64,000 bases of DNA from Trachythela sp. YZ-2020 (Eukaryota > Cnidaria > Anthozoa > Malacalcyonacea > Clavulariidae): positions 779,001 to 843,000 of the forward strand of contig JADLSH010000158.1 in NCBI GenBank assembly GCA_016169945.1, written 5' to 3'. Within the stretch, counting starts at the first letter, position 1, and each line of letters begins with the position of its first letter. Of this stretch, positions 23,086 through 35,018 are shown one piece after another. Under the pieces are notes generated by a model. It was given only the letters and a program-made list of their open reading frames with translations. It was not told the DNA's origin and did not search any database. The translations under genes were made by a program, and so were the position numbers.

Positions 23086-23326
23086 GAAATCCATGACGGC
23101 AAGCGGTTCATCTTGCGGGCGCAAGCAAGCGCCAATATGGCGTTGTTAGATGAAGTACAGTGCGTAAATAATACAAATTAATAAAATATCATAAACGGAA
23201 AACATTATATGAATCTCAGCATTACCAAGCCTGTTCAGTTCATAGAAATGCCTCCACCGTAGATGTTATTACTATATTTTAATATAAGCCAGCCCATATA
23301 CATTGACTTCACCTTGTCGATATTGT

Positions 23327-23600
23327 TCATAATATTGCTCTTCGATCCAGTTTTTGATCTTTTACAAGATAATACCACTCTTTAATGGTTGCATAAGATA
23401 ACGAAAATGTCAGTGCAAGCTGTTTTGCTTCTCTTTTCCTAATATAGTCCAAGGAAAATTCAACGCAATATATTTTCCATGGTTGAAAGGATTTTAGAGG
23501 TGTTATGTCAGACATGTTTTCCAATTTCCCGCATTTCTTCCCAAATATTTTTCTATTTAATAACACAAAGTATCCTAACGAATACAGCTGACCAAAAGGA
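23327..23600 (-). pseudogene. Homeodomain-like (HTH) fragment
   Basis: The minus-strand frame has FSLDYIRKREAKQLALTFSL, then SYATIKEWYYLVKDQKLDRR before a stop at 23327. Spacing of LA..F.LS...IK.WY....K..R resembles homeodomain helices 2 and 3, with WY in place of WF. The upstream part of the same frame is Cys-rich and unlike a protein, so this may be one exon of a gene or a decayed copy. Weak assignment. Confidence 0.3.
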
Positions 23601-23869
23601 ATGCAGTAGAAACAAAATGTCGAACGAAAAGGAATTGAACAACAACAAAATGAACTGGTTTTAAATGAGGTTATGCAATAAGCAAGGTTAACAACTAAGG
23701 AACAGCGCGCTTGGAGCCTGGGGTTGAGATTCGTGCTACAAAGGCATGGAGCATTGCGTGCGCCAGCTAATTGTGCCAAGTGTAGCGTGCCAGGCGGATA
23801 TCGTTTGCCAGTTTACAGAGACAACAAGTTGGAAAATATGTATACTTTATATAATGGAGGCAACTATGG

Positions 23870-25585
23870 AAAATAATCGTACATCTGAGCCTCTCGCGTC
23901 TGGTCGTCAGTGGGTTGGTTTTGTGCCTTTCAACCAAGCGAATTCCGTGCGGGTCTAGTTGAGGTCGTGGCGAAAACGGTAGCGCGGCAGAAGGAGTCAA
24001 GATCGTCTTCGGGTCAACAAAGCACCGAGAATGCTCGCTCTATCGACGTAACAGGTGATGTAAGCCAACTCCCCTCAAATCCAAACAACGCGCAAGGTAT
24101 GTCTATCGTAGCTCCTTCTTTTATTCAAACTGTTTGCGCTAGTAGCGGCGCAGCAACCGGGCAAAGACAGGCGGACCCCACGGAGAACAATATCAACTTC
24201 GAAAGCCGACTCACTACCCTCTCAAATCCGGTGTTTGAGCCTCTAAATGGACTCAGTCTGTCTTTCCTCATCTTCGCGTCACTTCATAATTTATACTTGG
24301 TCCATATTAAGCGGTAAATTTATCGAGTTGTCCGAGCTTTTACCGGAGAAATTAGAATCACCACAATGTGAATCTTCATCATTCGCGATCGAAGGGGGTG
24401 TTCCGATAACTAAAGTCTCAAACAAGCGCAAGCAAGAAGTTGCAGACATCTTGAGTCTTGACGTGGGTATAATGTTTCAACAGTTATATGGCGGTAGTCA
24501 CGGTAACTTTCCCAATCGCTCGCGTGACTTGCTATCTTAGATGGCGTTGGTAATTTGCATGGCAAAACGCCACAGTGGTATAAATTGCTGGCTTAATTAC
24601 GTTCTTGCTTTTCGTCTCGACGCAGCGGCGTCGAGTTTACGCCGCAGGCATCGGCTAAAACTTGACTTATATACAAGTACTATACGTCGGTCTCCCAAAC
24701 AGAGAATCGTTCTTTTTCGCAGAGCGATAATTTGGGCGCGTGTAGTTGTCCTCGGGAAATGTGGCCGCAACCGACCAGGTTGCGGTAGCCCTCATCGCAA
24801 AATCAATTATCGAGGAGCGCGCGACCGGTCACGACGAAGACAACACGCAGTCCGCAGGCGCAGAGCAGAGTCTAGATAAAGAGCAACTATTATTTACTAA
24901 CCATTTACATTTGTCAGGTGTCTTAGCCCACTTTCCTAACCCTCAAACAATATTACCAACTAAATTAAACAAATTTGAAATGCCGTCAGTCTCGCATCCA
25001 GATCGACAAACGGTTAATTACGTTTTAAATGGCTTACGTTTTGGCTTCACACTTGGTTTTCAACCGCACTTATGTAAATTGAATCGGCAACATCTAATTG
25101 TCCATCCGCGCACGAACATCCGTCAGTTATTGACGAATAGTTATATAAAAGAGATTAGTTTTGGCAGAGTTTTGTCCCTACGGATGCTCCCCCACTTAAA
25201 GATTTGCACTTTAGTCGTTTTTTGCGTGATCCCCCAAAAAGGAGCTGGATGGCGTCTTATTTTGTGCTTATCGTTCCCATTTGAACATAGTGTCAACGAC
25301 GGCATAAACCATGATAATGTTTCTTTGCAATATTGTCCGGTAAAGCACGCGTTTATTAAAACAGGAAAGGGTGCATTAATGGGAAAGGTTGACAACAAGA
25401 TCGCTTACCGCATAGTTCCAGTTAATCCTTCCGACAGAGATTTATTAAGTATGCGATGGAGAGATAAGTTTTACGTTGGTTTTGGTATCACCGTTTGGCT
25501 TTCGATCTGCGCCCGGCAGTTGTCAAAATATAATGATCAAAGAAAAAAACAAGAAATGCTGTTGTCTAATATGCCTCTCTACTAA
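23870..25585 (+). mobile_element. DIRS/Ngaro-like retrotransposon fragment (gag-like and RT)
   Basis: From 24890 to 25585 an open frame carries RT-like motifs LILCLSFPFEHSVNDGINHD, GKGALMGKVDNKIAYRIVPV and LLSMRWRDKFYV, typical of the RT of tyrosine-recombinase retroelements. The sequence changes right after FYV, where the YxDD part should follow, so the RT is truncated. Frameshifted pieces upstream (23870-24890) contain KRKQEVADILSLDV and RSIDVTGDVSQL, probably gag. The 46-bp satellite starts 50 bases after the end. Confidence 0.6.
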
Positions 25586-25634
25586 ACTTTTCTTTGTGCG
25601 TCAGGCCGCGTGCTGTTGATATGGGGTTAGCTCT

Positions 25635-28600
25635 GCATTGTTTTGACCCAACATACTTTGCTGTGAAATCGGGTAACTCAGCATTGTTTTAGCGCAGCAT
25701 TGTTTCGGCACAACATACCTGGTGGTGACATCGGGTAACTAGGCATTGTTTCGGCACAGCATACCTGGTTGTGACATCCGGTAACTAAGCATTGTTTTCG
25801 CACAGCATACCTGGTTGTGACATCGCATAACTAAGCATTGTTTCGGCACAGCATACCTGGTTGTGACATCGGTCCGTGGCCGACGCTGATTTATTAGTCT
25901 AGGTCTAGGGTAACTAAGCATTGTTTTAGCACAGCATACCTGGTTCCGACATCGGATAACTAAGCATTGTTTCGGCACAGCATACCTGGTTGTGACATCG
26001 GGTAACTAAGCATTGTTTTAGCACAGCATACCTGGTTGTGACATCGGGTAATTCAGCATTGTTTCAGCACAGCATACCTGGTTGTGACATCGGGTGGTTC
26101 AGCATTGTTTCAGCACAGCATACCTGGTTGTGACATCGGGTAACTAAGCATTGTTTCAGCACAGCATACCTGGTTGTGACATCGGGTAACTAAGCATTGT
26201 TTTCGCACAGCATACCTGGTTGTGACATCGGGTAATTCAGCATTGTTTCAGCACAGCATACCTGGTTGTGACATCGGGTAATTCAGCATTGTTTCAGCAC
26301 AGCATACCTGGTTGTGACATCGGGTAATTCAGCATTGTTTCAGCACAGCATACCTGGGTGTGACATCAGGTAACTAAGCATTGTTTTCGCACAGCATAAC
26401 TGGTTGTGACATCGGGTAACTAAGCATTGTTTCGGCGCAGCATACCTGGTTGTGACATCGGGTAACTAAGCATTGTTTCGGCACAGCATACCTGGTTGTG
26501 ACATCGGGTAACTAAGCATTGTTTTAGCACAGCATACCTGGTTGTGACATCGGGTAACTCAGCATTGTTTCAGCACAGCATACCTGGTTGTGACATCGGG
26601 TAATTCAGCATTGTTTCAGCACAGCATACCTGGTTGTGACATCGGGTAATTCAGCATTGATTCAGCACAGCATACCTGGTTGTGACATCGGATAACTAAG
26701 CATTGTTTCGGCACAGCATACCTGGTTGCGACATCGGGTAACTAAGCATTGTTTCAGCACAGCATACCTGGTTGTGACATCGGGTAACTAAGCATTATTT
26801 CGGCACAGCATACCTGGTTGTGACATCGGGTAACTAAGCATAGTTTCAGCACAGCATACCTGGTTGTGACATCGGGTAACCAAGCATTGTTTCGGCACAG
26901 CATACCTGGTTGTGACATCGGGTAGTTCAGCATTGTTTCAACACAGCATACCTGGTTGTGACATCGGGTCATTCAGCATTGTTTCAGCACAGCATACCTG
27001 GTTGTGACATCGGGTAACTAAGCATTGTTTTAGCACAGCATACCTGGTTGTGACATCGGGTTATTCAGCATTTTTTTAGCGCAGCATACCTGGTTGTGAC
27101 ATCGGGTAACTCAGCACTGGTATGGCATGGCATACCTGGTTGTGACATCGGGTAATTCAGCATTGTTCAGCACAGCATACCTGGTTGTGACATCGGGTAA
27201 TTCAGCATTGTTTCAGCACAGCATACCTGGTTGTGACATCGGGTAATTCAGCATTGTTTCAGCACAGCATACCTGGTTGTAACATCGGGTAATTCAGCAT
27301 TGTTTTAGCACAGCATATCTGGTTGCGACATCGGGTAACTCAGCATTGTTTCAGGACATGAGCATATCTCGTTGTGACATCCGGTTATTCAGCATTGTTT
27401 TAGCACAGCATACCTGGTTCCGACATCGGATAACTAAGCATTGTTTCGGCACAGCATACCTGGTTGTGACATCGGGTAACTAAGCATTGTTTTAGCACAG
27501 CATACCTGGTTGTGACATCGGGTAATTCAGCATTGTTTCAGCACAGCATACCTGGTTGTGACATCGGGTGGTTCAGCATTGTTTCAGCACAGCATACCTG
27601 GTTGTGACATCGGGTAACTAAGCATTGTTTCAGCACAGCATACCTGGTTGTGACATCGGGTAACTAAGCATTGTTTTCGCACAGCATACCTGGTTGTGAC
27701 ATCGGGTAATTCAGCATTGTTTCAGCACAGCATACCTGGTTGTGACATCGGGTAATTCAGCATTGTTTCAGCACAGCATACCTGGTTGTGACATCGGGTA
27801 ATTCAGCATTGTTTCAGCACAGCATACCTGGGTGTGACATCAGGTAACTAAGCATTGTTTTCGCACAGCATAACTGGTTGTGACATCGGGTAACTAAGCA
27901 TTGTTTCGGCGCAGCATACCTGGTTGTGACATCGGGTAACTAAGCATTGTTTCGGCACAGCATACCTGGTTGTGACATCGGGTAACTAAGCATTGTTTTA
28001 GCACAGCATACCTGGTTGTGACATCGGGTAACTCAGCATTGTTTCAGCACAGCATACCTGGTTGTGACATCGGGTAATTCAGCATTGTTTCAGCACAGCA
28101 TACCTGGTTGTGACATCGGGTAATTCAGCATTGATTCAGCACAGCATACCTGGTTGTGACATCGGATAACTAAGCATTGTTTCGGCACAGCATACCTGGT
28201 TGCGACATCGGGTAACTAAGCATTGTTTCAGCACAGCATACCTGGTTGTGACATCGGGTAACTAAGCATTATTTCGGCACAGCATACCTGGTTGTGACAT
28301 CGAGTAACTAAGCATAGTTTCAGCACAGCATACCTGGTTGTGACATCGGGTAACCAAGCATTGTTTCGGCACAGCATACCTGGTTGTGACATCGGGTAGT
28401 TCAGCATTGTTTCAACACAGCATACCTGGTTGTGACATCGGGTCATTCAGCATTGTTTCAGCACAGCATACCTGGTTGTGACATCGGGTAACTAAGCATT
28501 GTTTTAGCACAGCATACCTGGTTGTGACATCGGGTTATTCAGCATTTTTTTAGCGCAGCATACCTGGTTGTGACATCGGGTAACTCAGCACTGGTATGGC

Positions 28601-29592
28601 ATGGCATACCTGGTTGTGACATCGGGTAATTCAGCATTGTTCAGCACAGCATACCTGGTTGTGACATCGGGTAATTCAGCATTGTTTCAGCACAGCATAC
28701 CTGGTTGTGACATCGGGTAATTCAGCATTGTTTCAGCACAGCATACCTGGTTGTAACATCGGGTAATTCAGCATTGTTTTAGCACAGCATATCTGGTTGC
28801 GACATCGGGTAACTCAGCATTGTTTCAGGACATGAGCATATCTCGTTGTGACATCCGGTTATTCAGCATTGTTTCAGCACAGCATACCTGGTTGTGACAT
28901 CGGGTTACTCAGCATTGTTTTAGCACAGCCTACCTGGTTGTGACATCGGGTTGTTCAGCATTGGTTCAGCACAGCATACTTGGTTGTGACATCGGGTAAT
29001 TCAGCATTGTTTTAGCACAGAATACCTGGTTGTGACATCGGGTAATTCAGCGTTATTTTAGCACAGCATACCTGGTTGTGAAATTGGGTAATTCAGCATT
29101 GATTTAGCACAGCATACCTGGTTGTGACATCGGGTAATTCAGCATTGATTTAGCACAGCATACCTGGTTGTGACATCGGGTAATTCAGCATTGTTTTAGC
29201 ACAGTATACCTGGTTGTGACATCGGGTAACTAAGCATTGTTTTGGCACAGCACACCTGGTTGTGACATCGGGTAACTCAGCCTTGTTTTAGCACAGCATA
29301 CCTGGTTGTGACATCGGGTAACTAAGCATTATTTTGGCACAGCATACCTGGTTGTGACATCGGGTAACTCAGCACTGGTTTGGCATGGCATACCCTGGTT
29401 GTGACATCGGGTAACTAAGCATTGTTTTAGCACAGCATACCTGGTTGTGACATCGGGTAACTCAACCGTGGTTCGGCACAGCATATACTTGGTTGTGACA
29501 TCAGGTAACTCAGCGTGGTATTGGCATTCTAACAATTTGTTTCTACTAAGCATATCTGGTGGTGATATCGGGTAACTAAGCATGGTCTCTGC
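25635..29592. repeat. 46-bp satellite array, about 85 units
   Basis: The consensus unit is GCATTGTTTCAGCACAGCAT followed by ACCTGGTTGTGACATCGGGT and AACTAA, counted as 46 bp from successive GCATTG positions. Subtypes differ at TTTC/TTTT, AGC/GGC and AACTAA/AATTCA. Edge units are more divergent. Since 46 is not a multiple of 3, the minus-strand frames cycle through all three phases and are not genes. No promoter-like element is seen inside. Confidence 0.95.
25918..28865. repeat. Two tandem 1,474-bp higher-order copies within the satellite
   Basis: The diagnostic unit TGGTTCCGACATCGGATAAC at 25942 recurs at 27416, and the rare TCAGGACATGAGCATATCTCG unit appears at about 27352 and 28826. The order of variant units between is the same. 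By eye the copies differ at very few places (for example CATCGGGTAACTAAGCATAG versus CATCGAGTAACTAAGCATAG). This is 32 units of 46 bp plus 2 bases, a recent duplication. Confidence 0.9.
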
Positions 29593-30384
29593 ACAGGACC
29601 CTCAGTTAAACTCATTGTAAGACATGTCTGCAGGTTGTGTGTTGGTTAGGTGCAAACGGAGGAAAAACTATTACTTGGATGGGTGATATCTTAGTTATAG
29701 CTATATCACTATTGGTGGTCAGGTCAATACTCGAAATCGCTACATGCCCCTTGACCTGAATCCAAGTAATTGCAAATGTTTGGTAAACTGCCAACCTCGT
29801 ACCCAGGGCTTCTCGGGTAAACTACGGAACTCCCACCCGTTGCACCTAACCATCCATACGGGTATGTTATGTTGCTGTAGGTGTTAAACATATTTTGTGC
29901 CAGTCGCGCGTCTTCAATTTTTAATAGTTAGCGCTTGAAATTATTACGATTTTCGGCTCGAAATGGCACCACTTCAACGACTGAATACCTGGTTAAAAAG
30001 GATATTTTTAGCAAGTTTAACGTGTTGCCTTTTGAATGTGACGTTGGGGGAAATTCATTGATACGATGATTATGTCCAAGCGAGGCAAGTTTGAACGAAG
30101 GTAAGCGTAAAATTGACAAGTTGCTATGAATAGTGCTATGATAACTAGCTCGGTCAACAAAAATATAAAAGGCACTGTCTAGAACGAGGTTATTTTTATG
30201 TTTCGTTCGCTATAAATATTGTTCGAGGAGTGTTTTATCGATTTTGACGTCGGGGAAAGTGTGCTTTTGTATGGCAGAGAGAGACAGCAAGAAATTGTAC
30301 ATTTTCGGTATATTTTACACTCATATTGCGGCCATATTTAACGCCGTCATGTCCTGTTCTGCGCATGCTTGCAGCCATGTTGTA

Positions 30385-30640
30385 TGAGATTTCTGGCTAT
30401 GTGCAGTTGTACAGAAAACACCATTTGCTCGCTTCAAAAACAATGCATGACTAGGGACATAGCATACAAAGCAACAGTCACAGTAAGCAACACAAACGCC
30501 ATCAAAAATTACATTGGCATGACTGCAACCACATTCAAAGAGCGATTGGCCAACCACACTAAATCTTTTCAGCATAAAAAGCATGCAAATGACACGGAAC
30601 TTTCGAATGTTGCACTGTGTTGGATTGGTTTGAATCGGTC
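30385..30640 (+). mobile_element. Penelope-like GIY-YIG endonuclease fragment
   Basis: A frame reads ICSLQKQCMTRDIAYKATVT, NAIKNYIGMTATTFKERLAN and HKKHANDTELSN. The YKA...NYIGMT..TFKER..NH pattern is the GIY-YIG nuclease found at the C-terminus of Penelope-like elements. It ends in a different sequence that matches the flank at 8760. From 29,600 to 30,385 no gene is recognised. Confidence 0.65.
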
Positions 30641-30669
30641 TTTACGTCAAAGAATGTTAATTTTTTATA

Positions 30670-31815
30670 TTACTTTGCCGAAGGATATGTATACTCAAGC
30701 TGCGTGAAATGGAATTTTAAAACAAAAACAAACACTTAGCATCGCAGCTAAACGAACAAAGTACCTTTTTATATTTTTGACACGTCGCACTTTTATGCGC
30801 ACGTACGGTATACGCATAACCAGAGAGAATCGAAGCAGCCATCGCGATGAAGTGTTGGACAAATCTAGCCTTGCTGATTGCAGTCTGTGCTGTGTTTCTT
30901 GCAGGCCCGTAGCTGGCCCCCTTTTTTTTGGGGGGGGGGGGCACGCTTCGATGTCTGTCCGCGTTCGTCAAAATATTTTAACTTTTCCGACTTTTATTCA
31001 TTCAATATTACCACCGGCTATTACTTCTTTTAAAAAAAAACTTCTTTCAATATTCAGGTTGGATAGTCTTACTATTCATTATATTTCATTTTTATGGCCA
31101 TTAAACGGCATCTAAAAATGATGGGTTCTATACTAAATTTTCTCTTGTGCAGTTATTACCTACATTAAGACACAAATGATCCCTTGTTCGAAAGAGAAAA
31201 CAACAAGCTTTAAAGTAAGACTAAAATAGCACGCAAAACTATATTTCGCAGGGCCGTGGGTTCAATTCCTGCCAGAGGACCTAGTGTTGCATTTTTCGCA
31301 ACCGTTCCTGGTTAGGTCTTAAATTGTGTATATATCCACTCACTTGGATTATCCACCAAACCCAGTACAAAACTATATACATTACCATAACACACCAAAT
31401 CATTCCACACTAGTCTGAAACCACGCTGAAACATACCATGACCATACCATACCATACCATACCGTACCTTGCCATGCCAGGCCATACCATAACGCACCAA
31501 ACCATTTACCATATTTCAATCGGTAATATGCTACATCATTCTACACCTACATCCACCGTAAAAGGTTTTTGAAATTAACTAGACTTATCAATATATATAT
31601 CTTCATTCTTCAGACTCGGAGAGAACGCTTTGAACAGTGTAAATGAGAATCCATCAAATGACGAAGATGAACCAGCCATGTTCAAACGTGCACCATGGAG
31701 ACGGAGACGTTTCCGCGCTCAACATTCCAGTTCTGAAAGACCCGTTACCGAGGTCGCCGTTGGGCAGGTCGCCGTTACCGAGGTCGCCGTTTCCCAGGTC
31801 GTCTCCGTAAGTTAA
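30670..31815 (+). pseudogene. Broken partial paralogue of the secreted Arg-rich protein gene
   Basis: The 5' flank (ACCAGAGAGAATCGAAGCAGCCATC) and exon 1 (from ATG 30847) match the gene at 11618, encoding MKCWTNLALLIAVCAVFLA, but a TAG stop follows at 30910, where foreign sequence with an 11-base or longer G run is joined. Exon 2 (31614-31806) keeps the acceptor phase and encodes GENALNSV, SNDEDEPAMFKRAPWRRRRF, then diverges into TEVAVGQVAVTEVAVSQV repeats and ends at a GTAAGT. No WSC-like exon follows. So the promoter, signal peptide and propeptide were duplicated, while exon 1 is interrupted and exon 3 is missing. Confidence 0.75.
31245..31330 (+). repeat. tRNA-derived SINE remnant
   Basis: GTGGGTTCAATTCCTGCCAG resembles an RNA polymerase III B box with its surroundings. 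No A box is seen upstream. A (CCATA)n-like microsatellite follows at 31425-31500. Confidence 0.35.
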
Positions 31816-32062
31816 CGATGTTAGTAAAACAGTGAAACAACGCTGTGTTTAACGTAAAACATAATATAAAATATATTAAAGCAAAAACTATACGTGGACA
31901 AATATTTGAAAGTTCTGTTTTGTACGCCGTTCAACATATATTTCGTAAATCATAATGACAGGCTAGCATTCTAGACAGGTCATTCAGCAAATACATCAGG
32001 GTTTATATTCATATATTGCAGCTTAGTTGATAGGCTGTTTGCTATTCATCAAGTTGATTTAT

Positions 32063-32395
32063 ATAATACATACATACATACATTATTCAGCTCACTCCCC
32101 AATGGGGCTTTTCAGTGACCGATTACATCAAGTATCTAGCTTACCTATATTATGTACTTAGCCTACAATTGTGATATTACTTTCCTAATCTGTCTATCCT
32201 AACCCACCCAGTCAACTTTCCTTGTGGGAGGAAACCGGAGTGCCCGGAGAAAACCCACGACTTTCGGCAGAGCGTTGACTTACTCTTTTCACATGAGTGT
32301 GACGAGTAAAGTCCTCAACGAGAATCGAACTCCAGACTCAGAGGTGAAAGGCGCTTGCTCTGACGACTGCACCACATGCGCCACCGAAGCCCACC
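32063..32395 (-). mobile_element. tRNA-derived SINE with conserved central domain
   Basis: On the minus strand: a tRNA-like head with A-box-like GTGGTGCAGTCG and B-box-like GAGTTCGATTC, then a central GGGTTTTCTCCGGGCACTCC/GGTTTCCTCCCAC block, then a tail CACTGAAAAGCCCCATTGGG ending in (TGTA)n. The central block matches the deeply conserved SINE domain known from cnidarians and other animals (recalled as Nin-DC). The tail is shared with the LINE ends at 13.5 and 37.5 kb, which suggests the LINE mobilised it. Confidence 0.75.
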
Positions 32396-32629
32396 GAATC
32401 TATCATCTATGGGAGATTTTTAGTTTGTTGTATTACAAATCACCCTTCAATAGAAGTACTTTGTTTTAAACTTTGCCTTGAATAATTATACCCAATGTGG
32501 TAAACAAATATAGAGGATTTCTTGATGTACGAACAACAGAAATATTTAACAGTTATTCTACGAACTCGAGTCGCGATAGCGCCGAGTCGGCTATCAGTCA
32601 TATATGACGAGATTGAGCAGAATAACTGT

Positions 32630-32850
32630 TTTATTATATACACAAGCTCTGGATATGAACAGAACATTTTGGCGTACTTTTTTCAAGTAAAACTTGAATT
32701 TCCTCTTCATTTAATTGTCCAATTCTGGCAGCCATTTTTCTACTTTTCTCTACTAGCAGGATAATATGAGCTAATATCCTGCTAGTAGAGAACCAATCAT
32801 ATTGTAGAATACCTCATATTCAGAGCTTGTGTATATAATAATAGGTTATA
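32630..32850. mobile_element. MITE D, copy 1
   Basis: Terminal inverted repeats TTATTATATACACAAGCTCTG and its complement CAGAGCTTGTGTATATAATA bound about 215 bp. An inner hairpin CTCTACTAGCAGGATA/TATCCTGCTAGTAGAG lies near 32750-32790. The same sequence, less its right end, is at 58155-58335, and the left flank from 32578 (GCGCCGAGTCGGCTATCAGT) is shared too. Confidence 0.75.
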
Positions 32851-34297
32851 TACTGTAGGGGAGTTTATAGGGTTAGGTTTTTAGTTGTTCATACACTGAG
32901 AAAACACCCAATTATATAACATATAGTATACATTTTTGAAGCATTATTCAATAAGCATGTATGCTGGATGGCAAATTTTATGTTTAATTATGTACCCAAC
33001 AAGATCTGGAAATAGTGGTGATTGATGAGTCCAGGGATCATTCTTCCAAGAAAATATTTATGGTGTAAAAAACCTTTGGGCTGGCCAGTGGGCCTGTGGC
33101 TGTACCGCGATGCAGATGTAGGCATTGTAGGTGAAGGTTAGTCATTGATTGTGACAGTCTGTAGCTACCAGTGGATTTTGCTACAGTACTACTAAGAAAT
33201 AGGCAAGGCTTTATTGATTCTGATAAATGGCCTTAAACTGGAAACATCTTATCTTATAGGCAGTGAACTCTGTACAAAATTGTTTCATTCCTGTGAAACA
33301 TAGTTTGACCACTAGCTGTATTTTGGAAAATGTTATCTTTAGCTTAGGAATCAAGGAAGGTTTGACCTATTTTCACATCATTGCAATAATTGGAAAAACC
33401 TTTTTCAGACCAATGTATTATAGTTGGCAAGTACATGTGGAAGTATCAAACCCCGTTCAAACTTATTGTAGTGTGTATTAATTGGTGATGTACAGTATGA
33501 ACAATTGTACTAGATTGTGTTTAGAATAGTAAGGTAGATGACTGCAGTAATAGTCCGGAGGCAACTAATAGTCTTCTCTTACTATATTCTGTATACAGTT
33601 AAGTAGCTACTACCATAAGGTATAGGTGAGACTTACAGAAAAGTAGTTGTATTGTTGCTAGTGGTATATTAATACAGTACATATATCTGTTTTGCAAGTC
33701 CCTTCAATGTCATGGAAAGAACACATTTAAATGCTGTAATTAGATTGTATTGAATATTACATTTTGACGGGAAAACATTACAGGTTATGTTTCATCCGTT
33801 TTCTCATTAAGAACTCGTATTAATTGCCCTATCTTGCATATGAGAGCGGGCGAATGCCATCTCTTTGTGTTTTCTCAATTCCGAGAAGGAATTTCAGGTG
33901 AATATTATGCCGTGCGTGGTAATACTGTGCACATTTTGAATAGTTGATAACCATGATCCAATTTATAGGACACTGAGATACATGGATTTCCACATGCACC
34001 ACTTCTTTTGAACCATTAAAATTATCAACAGAAAGCAACGATCTACCAATGCCACTCATTTTATATTTTTAAATGGATAACATTGGCAAAGCAAGTATTT
34101 CAGGGGTAATTTGCAGTAATTTGTTGAATAAGTGAGATTACTAAATTATTGTGCAAAAATATTAGGAAATATGCCGCATGCATGATTGAATTTCCAAATT
34201 CACATGTGATTTCATAAATATGACTGAAATCACATGTGAATTTGGAGCATTACAGTAAGTCATGGATTAAAACTAAACATTTTTTTTCAACACGCAG
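32850..34297. other. Intergenic, no supported gene
   Basis: AT-rich sequence. An unrecognised 76-codon minus-strand frame (33829-34059, starting MSGIGRSLLSVDNFN) looks protein-like in composition but has no splice context or family match that I know. Confidence 0.4.
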
Positions 34298-34595
34298 GTT
34301 GCAGAACTTGATAGCATTAATGGAGTTGAATGTTTGGTTGTCTGTGTCGAAGGTGGAAGTATATACCATGCCTCAACAAAATTGGGCCAAAAATTTATTG
34401 AAAAATATCCTGGTACCGTTACAAATTTCGGAAATATTATTCAAAATGGTAAGATTCTTTTTGATTATTTTTACTATGAAAATTACAAACAATGGTACAG
34501 TGGCATATCATGTATTTTTGGCAACATGAACCGCCTGGTTGGCATGAACATTTATACCCGGTTGACAATTTTGGATAACTGACATGCCTAGTTGC

Positions 34596-34748
34596 TATTG
34601 TTCCAGTCTACGAGGGCTTAGAATAGACGAAGGTAACTTAAAGGTAACGTTAGAATTATCTAGTGAATAACTCGTATACATGTATATATAATTCTAATGC
34701 TTGGTTATCTTAGTTCTATTCTTTACTTTCATAGACTAGAACAATAGT
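34596..34748. mobile_element. About 150-bp MITE with terminal inverted repeats, in an intron
   Basis: The left end CTATTGTTCCAGTCTACGAG and the right end AGACTAGAACAATAG are inverted repeats of about 40 bp with mismatches. It is inside the intron 34449-34797 of the decayed gene. Confidence 0.65.
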
Positions 34749-34949
34749 AAGGCAAAGCTTCATCGTTAAATAATGTAATTACTTTTATATGTTTCAGCCT
34801 TCCTTAAAGACAAGAAAGATGTGGGCGATCAAATTATTCGAACTATATTTAACAAGAAGTATAGTAAGTACATTGACGTATTTCCTTCCAGGATTCAAAC
34901 ATACAGTATGAAATACTTATGTATGCCGTTCTTTATCAAATTAGACTAC

Positions 34950-35018
34950 AGTATGGGCACACGGTAACGTTTCCGAGCGTTTTCATACATTGAAACGTTA
35001 CCGTATGCTCATACTAGT
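34950..35018. repeat. Hairpin with GGTAACGTTT/AAACGTTACC arms
   Basis: AGTATGGGCACACGGTAACG is inverted as CGTTACCGTATGCTCATACT, separated by about 22 bases. Probably a tiny foldback MITE. Confidence 0.6.

Noticed and set aside
25635..29592. Regular 46-bp repeats could suggest a CRISPR array, and minus-strand frames could suggest a repeat protein
   Set aside because: There are no variable spacers, the units are contiguous, the genome is eukaryotic, and 46 is not a multiple of 3 so the frames are by-products.
33829..34059. 76-codon minus-strand frame as a small gene
   Set aside because: Composition is plausible but there is no recognised domain, no splice context and no conserved partner in the window.
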